From the NCBI GenBank assembly GCA_002282015.1, contig NCIJ01000013.1, forward strand, positions 1 to 32,170: a stretch of 32,170 nt of DNA, in the 5' to 3' direction. The position numbers and the translations under genes are program-made. Positions 31,744 through 32,170 of the stretch are shown in pieces. The notes under the pieces are model-generated. The model was not told where the DNA came from, did not search any database, and was given only the letters and a program-made list of their open reading frames with translations. Position 1 is the first letter of the stretch; each line of letters starts with the position of its first letter. The DNA is from Sulfuricurvum sp. 17-40-25. GTDB taxonomy: Bacteria > Campylobacterota > Campylobacteria > Campylobacterales > Sulfurimonadaceae.

Positions 31744-32170
31744 ATGGCGGATAATAATCAAACCAAAGAGCAAGATTTGTTATTTACAATAGACAATACA
31801 AGATATTACGTGAATTCTAGTATTGCTGTCATATTTTATTATATATATTTAATTGCACTCCTGACAGTATTGATGAAGAATGACAATATGAGTTACTTAG
31901 AATTTTTAAGTAATACCGCTCATGTATATAATAGATTTGCATCTTTATTAATTCTATTTGTGATCATGATTCCTATAGTGTTAATTAGTATTTATAGACT
32001 TAAAAAGAAACTTGACAACACAATTTATTTTAAAAATAATGAAGTTGTATTTCAAAATACAGTGATAAAAATCAATCAAATTAAAGCTATAAAGATGGGT
32101 TGTTGTGTAGTGAATGGTGGTTTTCTTGGTTATTTATATGTATATACCATAGGATTTATATTTATAGTGC
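31744..32170 (+). CDS. Paralogous small membrane protein, 3' end beyond window
   Basis: An ATG one base after the preceding stop, with GGAG about 10 bases upstream, opens a frame that runs uninterrupted to the window end (142 codons). The product starts MADNNQTKEQDLLFTIDNTRYYV. It has membrane helices around residues 27-44 and 63-84, then a beta-like stretch YFKNNEVVFQNTVIKINQIKAIKMGCC, and begins a third hydrophobic segment. It is a clear paralogue of the upstream frameshifted gene, so the two arose by tandem duplication. Family and function are unknown. Codon use is very AT-rich, like the rest of this end of the window. Confidence 0.75.
   Translation, partial: MADNNQTKEQDLLFTIDNTRYYVNSSIAVIFYYIYLIALLTVLMKNDNMSYLEFLSNTAHVYNRFASLLILFVIMIPIVLISIYRLKKKLDNTIYFKNNEVVFQNTVIKINQIKAIKMGCCVVNGGFLGYLYVYTIGFIFIV

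Overview
The window looks like chromosomal DNA from a Campylobacterota (epsilonproteobacterial) bacterium, probably a Sulfurimonas/Sulfuricurvum-type sulfur oxidiser. This is inferred from protein character and gene order: a cheV-cheA(Y)-cheW operon in which CheA carries its own receiver domain, a GreA that begins with an XKEPM-type leader, a SorA/SorB sulfite:cytochrome c oxidoreductase pair, and tight overlapping gene packing. I could run no database search.

Layout. 1-1301 is the end of an EAL-CBS-GGDEF cyclic-di-GMP protein whose reading frame is broken near position 46. 1348-9568 is a dense co-directional block: greA, argC, an lpxH-like phosphoesterase, cheV, cheA, cheW, an M24 Xaa-Pro peptidase and a DUF445 membrane protein. 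clpB (9647-12223) follows with its own promoter, overlapped by an inverted repeat resembling the HspR operator (HAIR). 12232-14470 is a more AT-rich accessory patch: a small tetraheme cytochrome c, an unrecognised exported protein, a 17-codon ORF and a BrnT/BrnA-like toxin-antitoxin pair. After an unrecognised minus-strand gene comes the conserved rpmH-rnpA-yidD-yidC-jag-mnmE cluster with ruvX attached (15158-20128).

20129-21379 is an insertion scar. A lipoprotein-like gene and the start of a truncated ORF behind a palindromic promoter sit between the intact 3' end of ruvX and a second copy of that 3' end. The copies share a 66-bp identical core, and every difference to its left is at a third codon position, so I read this as recombination between diverged alleles. 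Then come sodB (minus), ilvC, a divergent polysaccharide deacetylase and a short DprA (plus), followed by a minus-strand set: sorB, sorA, queA, tatC, tatB and hemW. SorA carries a Tat signal and TatBC is encoded next door, although SorA export also needs TatA, which is not here.

30112-32170 is accessory again: a REP/MITE-like inverted-repeat element, a fragment of a giant RTX-type calcium-binding protein, and two tandem paralogous small membrane proteins of unknown family. The first of these is split by a one-base deficit in a T7 run and the second runs off the window. The most unusual parts are the ruvX scar and this fragment/membrane-protein cassette.
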